Below are positions 59,464-64,000 of a DNA stretch of 64,000 nt, one piece after another. The position numbers and the translations under genes are program-made. The stretch is from Primula veris (taxonomy: Eukaryota; Streptophyta; Magnoliopsida; Ericales; Primulaceae). The number at the start of each line of letters is the position of its first letter. Position 1 is the stretch's first letter. The DNA lies in contig OY821746.1 of the NCBI GenBank assembly GCA_963682055.1, positions 6,731,992 through 6,795,991 on the forward strand, in the 5' to 3' direction. The notes beneath the pieces were generated by a model. It had not been told where the DNA came from and did not search any database. It worked only from the letters and a program-made list of their open reading frames with translations.

Positions 59464-60759
59464 TGTTGGTTTTGTACTATATCGAAAAGCAATAAAATAA
59501 ACAACAATAGGACTTCAAAGGAAACAAATAATTTTATTTCTCACAATTGGAATATAAATTACAATTCCTGACTCAACAGAATTAAAATTACACTAATTTA
59601 AATTCCAGACAGATTTAATATAAACTATTAAACTGTTGGACTGAATTGTAATTGTTTGAAACTGCCAGACAGAATAGTATAATTACTAAACTGCTGGACT
59701 GTTTCTGTAAATACTGGAAATTAAATTACAGAATCGGAAAATTACAGAATAGGAAAGACTGAATTGAAATTACAGAAAGTAAAGGTACTGAAATGTAAAG
59801 ACAGAATGTAAACAGTACAGGAAAAATAAAATACATAATGTAAACAGTACTGAAATGTAAATTACAGAAATAAAGGTACTGAAAAGTAATAACATAAATA
59901 AAAAGGAGAGGCAACTGCTGGGCAGTTTCCCTTAAACAATATTTCCCGAACCACGTTTAGAGGTTTCTGTTTTCGGGACTTTGTTCCCAAGGTACAACTC
60001 CTGTCTCAGAGTGGCTCGTATGAAAACCGGCACCGAAGCACAGGTCGAGCTGTTGCTGGTGCGATTCTCTCTCTCTAATATGTATGTTTATGCTGTGAGT
60101 TGTGTGTATGATTGTTGTGTCTGAATGAGAGGGGGAGGGCTGCCTTTTATAGGCCTTCTTCAAACCGCAGCCATAATGATCATTCAATTCTGGGAGTTAC
60201 ACCCCCAGAATCCGCTTACTTAATTTCTGAAACTACTGCAATTTATTCTCATTTATTGCTGGCGTTTCAGTTGCTGGAAACTCTAGGGGACTGCTTTTGT
60301 ATTTTATACAAAACTTCTTTCCCAAGACCCAAGACATTCCCCAAATCCCAAATCTCAATCCCAAGCCCGGCGCGCCCGCGACCCGCGACACGAGCGAACG
60401 CGCGTGTGTGGTACACACTAATACTCTTAGATGTATGTGGACATGTTAGTTTAACAAGTACATGGGTTGGTATTGTATATATATTGTAAAATTAACTCTT
60501 AATCTTCGAATATGTGATTACCCTCAATGGTTTTTCCATTTACCATTTCATTTTTCAGAATTGAGCTTTCGAGAGCCCAATTTTGAAGCCGATTAGTATT
60601 CACACCCATTCTCCGAATAGGTCATGCGATATACCGTTACGAAGCTCAATCGTGTTGAGTACGGTATTAACAATTCAGCGTTGTCACATATAATATCGAC
60701 TCGAAGTTGGTCATATGACCATTCGAAAACACTCATGTTATTAACATATTTTTCCAACA
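59464..60759 (-). repeat. 5' LTR of the 7.4 kb Copia element
   Basis: 1296 bp, TG...CA termini intact. It would hold the element promoter, reading leftwards on the minus strand. Confidence 0.92.
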
Positions 60760-61685
60760 ATACATATATTGGTGGACATGGTTTCAAAACATAAATTAAG
60801 TCTTCAACTAAATGTGGGTGCGTCTTTTTTTAGCAGCAAATAAATGTATCGTAAAAACTCTATACCGGAACTCTGATCTACGCTACGGAGAAATAAATAC
60901 TGTTCCAACATATTTTTTTGTCTTATATCCTGTTTGTTCACTGTGAATTGCTGCTTACTTTTTGAAATTAATTGATCTGCATCATTTCTAAATCTCACCT
61001 TTTTATTTTTGAAATGAGACCAACTTATTAATAGGCCCAACTTTGATACGCTATCGACTTTTTTAACATATATTATTACCGAAAAATAAAGAAATACGAA
61101 ATTATTGTATTTGACTTTGTAAATAGAAAAATAAGTCATAATAAAAATTAAACTAAACTATAAGACAATTTATTTATAGGTTATGACCGTATAAATTTCT
61201 ATATATTTTTTAATTTTAATGTTTGTTTCGGTTTGGTATTATACAAAACATACGAAATGGATGCCGAAATCGAACCGAATTTTAATGTTTGGTTCGGTTG
61301 TACCGTACCGAAAAGTCGGTATATCAAAATTTCGGTACCAATTTGTTTTGTTCGGTTCGAAAATCGATCGATTGGTAAAATCGATACAAAAAATACGCCA
61401 ATACAACTTGCACCACCTATCCAACCCTTGTACTCCAAATAATAAATAACTCACACTTATATTTATCTGGATCCGGTGACTTACAGTTACGATCGTGCTT
61501 CAACTTTTGCATTTTATAGATCATTACAGAAATATGATTTCCACTAAAATTATCACACACTAAACTTTAATCAGCACTAAGAAAGTGTCCTATTTCCCAT
61601 CTAAAGTAGCTGTAGAATTTCTTGGATCTAAATCTTATCAAGCTAACAAGTATGAGTAAACTTTATTTAAGTGCTTGTTGACAAT

Positions 61686-64000
61686 GATAACTCAATTTTT
61701 TAATGATAACCAAACAATGATAACTCAATTTTTTTATAAAACGGATAAAATATCAACAACCCCAATTTTTATTGGTGATTTGACCAAACAAACTAATTAA
61801 AAAACATAATTTTATAAAAACCCATAATTTTCAAAACGGGTAAATATTAATAAAGCGTAACAATTTTTAATTTTCTCAATCAAAACAAATAACCATCATA
61901 AACATATAACATCATAACCAAACCATTAGTAATAAATATCTAAATAACACAAATTTGAATAAAAACACTAATTTTTTTATTAAATGGGATAAATATCAAC
62001 AATTATTATAATTTCTATAATTAATATAAACAAACAACAAACAATTATATATAGCTAAGTGAATTATGGATTTGTATATTTTATATATTTTTTCCTATTT
62101 TACAATTATATAAAATGTACGGTTTGCATGTATTTTGTGCAAACCGTACATTAAATGTACGGTTTGCATAAAAACACTGTAAACTGTAGATTTTTTTTAC
62201 GGTTTATACGTTTTTTCAGAAAAAGTGTAATATAAAAATCCAATCTCAAAACATTACTGCAATTACCTTCACACAAAAAAACATTACTACAATTATTATG
62301 AATACTATCACACTTCCCTTTTGAGGAGACCTCTTAAATTGACATATAATATAAACTCTTTTGTAACAAGAGCAAATGGGGAATTATAGGGAAGAGTCGG
62401 TGTATATGACTGTAGGTTTCATAAACCGTTTGTATAAAAATGTGTTAAATAAATAAAATAAAAATATTTTTTGATAAATATTTAAGTTTAAATTACCCTC
62501 CTATGGTTCTATATTTTTATTTGAGTTTTTAGTATGTTATACAATTTGTTTTTAATTTATGAAATTCTAATTTATTGAAAATAGAAAAAATAAATTAGTT
62601 ATTGAAAAACATTATCTAACCATTCATTTTCTAATCTAACGGTGGTTAAAATGACTGTATCATAAACAGTCAAATAAACCGACTGTTACATAGAGTCACT
62701 CGAGTAAATGTTGTTACATTCATTTCCTCTCCTGAATCATGGGAAAACTGAGATAGAATCCGCAACCTTAGTTTTTGTCCCAAGCCAAATTTTTTATGAT
62801 TACAATACAAAAAACCAGGTCATTCAATAACTTTTCGGCATCCAGTTTTATAGACTATAACGGGTTAATAACCAATTAATACCCTGTGGTTTGTGCGAGT
62901 ATCGATTAGTAGCCTACGATTTCTGCGTGAACGTTAATAATTGATTCAATTTAGACCAATTCCGTCCAAATTGATTTATATCATTACTATTTGAATGTCT
63001 TTTTACCTTTTTGCCCTCAACATATTAAATGAATTTCAGAAATAGAAAATAGAAAAATAAGCATATGAAAGTAAATAAAATTGCAGTTTCAACTAAAGTG
63101 AATATATACATATATTTACAGCAATAGTATTAAAAAAAAGTGAATAACTTGAAAAAATAAGTTTAAAAACTTGAAAGCTAACTAATTTATATATATGTAT
63201 ATATATTAATACATATATATATTAAATAAGTTAAAAATTGTGCAAACAAAAATAGAATTAACTTATATAGAGAAAGAACGAGTGAATTTTTGGTGGGTAC
63301 CATTTGAAACTACATATTTAAGTATTAGTACCACTTACAAACTATTTATTACAAATCAGTACGTCTTTCTAATACACATGAGTCCAACACATTTGACCCA
63401 ATAAAACTTTGATCAAGACCATTGACCGTTCTTCAGCGTTGACCGGCGTTAACCAAAAAATAAAAAATGCAGAAAAAAGAAAAACAAAACTCAAAAAACA
63501 TAAAAAAATCCATAAAAAATAGAAAAATTGGAAAAAAATCCGAAAAATTCTAAAAAAATCCCAAAAATATATTTTTTACAAAAAAAATTAACAAAATAAT
63601 TCAAAATTTATAAAAATTCCATAAAAATAAAAAATACTCAAAAAAAAAACATTCAGAAAAAATAAAAAATTCCAGAAAAATTATAAAATTTGTAAAAAAA
63701 TAAAAAAAAAATAAAAAAATAAAAAATTCTTAAAATATCCAAAAACTTAATATTTTTTGACAATCTGATTCAAATTTTTTGACAATCTAATACAATTTTT
63801 TGGAAATTTAATACCATTTTTTTTTACAATCTAATACAATTTTTTTAAAAAATATAATACAAATTATCGACAATTTAACACAAATTTTTGACTATATAAT
63901 ATAAAATACAATACAATTTTTATGACAACATATTGATAGAAGCCAAAGGAATAGACAACATATTGATAGAAGAAATATCATCAAACTCAGATAAGTTTTC
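61686..64000. other. AT-rich repeat debris to the window end
   Basis: No gene is seen. Noted items are: a perfect 14 bp inverted repeat ATGTACGGTTTGCA/TGCAAACCGTACAT (about 62116-62153) with related sequence at 35878-36010; an inverted relative of 27960-28110 at about 62560-62690; a fragment at about 62870-62990 resembling a common plant TE end (ACCCTGTGGTTTGTG); and an A-rich low-complexity stretch at 63440-63760. Confidence 0.55.

Larger units (their letters stand above)
53354..60759 (-). mobile_element. Copia LTR retrotransposon, internally deleted
   Basis: LTRs at 53354-54718 (3') and 59464-60759 (5') start TGTTGG and end near CCAACA. A 5 bp duplication ATACA flanks it (53349-53353 and 60760-60764), and copy A of the host segment carries a single ATACA at the same point. 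Domain order on the minus strand is gag, protease, integrase, RT, RNase H, the Copia order. A purine run (GTGGGGGAT) precedes the 3' LTR. I could not recognise a tRNA-Met primer site after the 5' LTR. By eye the LTRs differ at about 17 of the first 220 positions, so the insertion is old. Confidence 0.95.
50820..61685 (+). repeat. Segmental duplication, copy B (split by TE insertions)
   Basis: Blocks 50820-50955, about 52258-53353 and 60760-61685 correspond in order to copy A. The gap 50956-52257 holds a TIR element, and 53354-60759 is a Copia insertion. Confidence 0.9.

Noticed and set aside
1..64000. tRNA, rRNA or known miRNA genes
   Set aside because: I scanned for tRNA-like clover elements and conserved miRNA strings and saw none I could defend. 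A tRNAscan or Rfam run would be needed to exclude them.

Overview
The window is nuclear DNA of a flowering plant, most likely a eudicot. It is AT-rich, has two multi-exon genes with GT-AG introns, and is filled with plant transposon families: Copia LTR elements, Mutator-like elements, Stowaway-type MITEs and foldback elements. I cannot name the species. No RNA gene of a known family, CRISPR array or prokaryotic feature was seen.

Two genes could be assembled exon by exon, each with an unbroken frame. TIM50, on the minus strand (11256-19757), has 10 exons and encodes 332 aa. It is the presequence-receptor subunit of the mitochondrial TIM23 translocase. The other gene, on the plus strand (28186-33802), has 6 exons and encodes a 416 aa membrane-anchored cysteine-synthase-like PLP enzyme of the yeast Mcy1 / Arabidopsis At1g55880 type. 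As I recall, the Arabidopsis orthologues also lie close together (At1g55900 and At1g55880), so this looks like retained microsynteny between two divergently transcribed genes for mitochondrial proteins. Here about 8.4 kb of transposons separates them.

Layout: 1-10.8 kb is non-coding. It holds two direct copies of a ~2.5 kb segment (about 300-2760 and 8050-10830) around A-rich arrays and MITEs. 10.8-19.8 kb is TIM50, whose first intron has grown by tandem copying. 19.8-21.0 kb holds two small TIR elements, the first only 65 bp from the TIM50 start codon. 21668-27243 is a 5.6 kb Mutator-like element with 257 bp, nearly identical TIRs, about 40 copies of a palindromic 12-mer, a truncated transposase and an intact 448-codon GC-rich ORF. 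28.2-33.8 kb is the cysteine-synthase-like gene, which carries decayed copies of its own exon 2 and an inverted repeat around exon 5. 34.6-35.1 kb is a broken OTU-protease fragment of transposon origin. 36.0-40.3 kb (copy A) and 50.8-61.7 kb (copy B) are a duplicated segment. Copy B is split by a Copia element (53354-60759) whose empty site survives in copy A. Both copies carry a long gapless hairpin about 100 nt downstream of a TATA box, a candidate unrecognised MIR-type locus. 43254-50263 is a second Copia element with almost identical 200 bp LTRs but a decayed interior. 61.7-64 kb is AT-rich repeat debris.

The most unusual items are the Mutator-like element with its site array and ORF, the duplicated hairpin locus, and the recent rearrangements inside the two host genes (exon 2 copies, splice-donor copies, inverted repeats around one exon).
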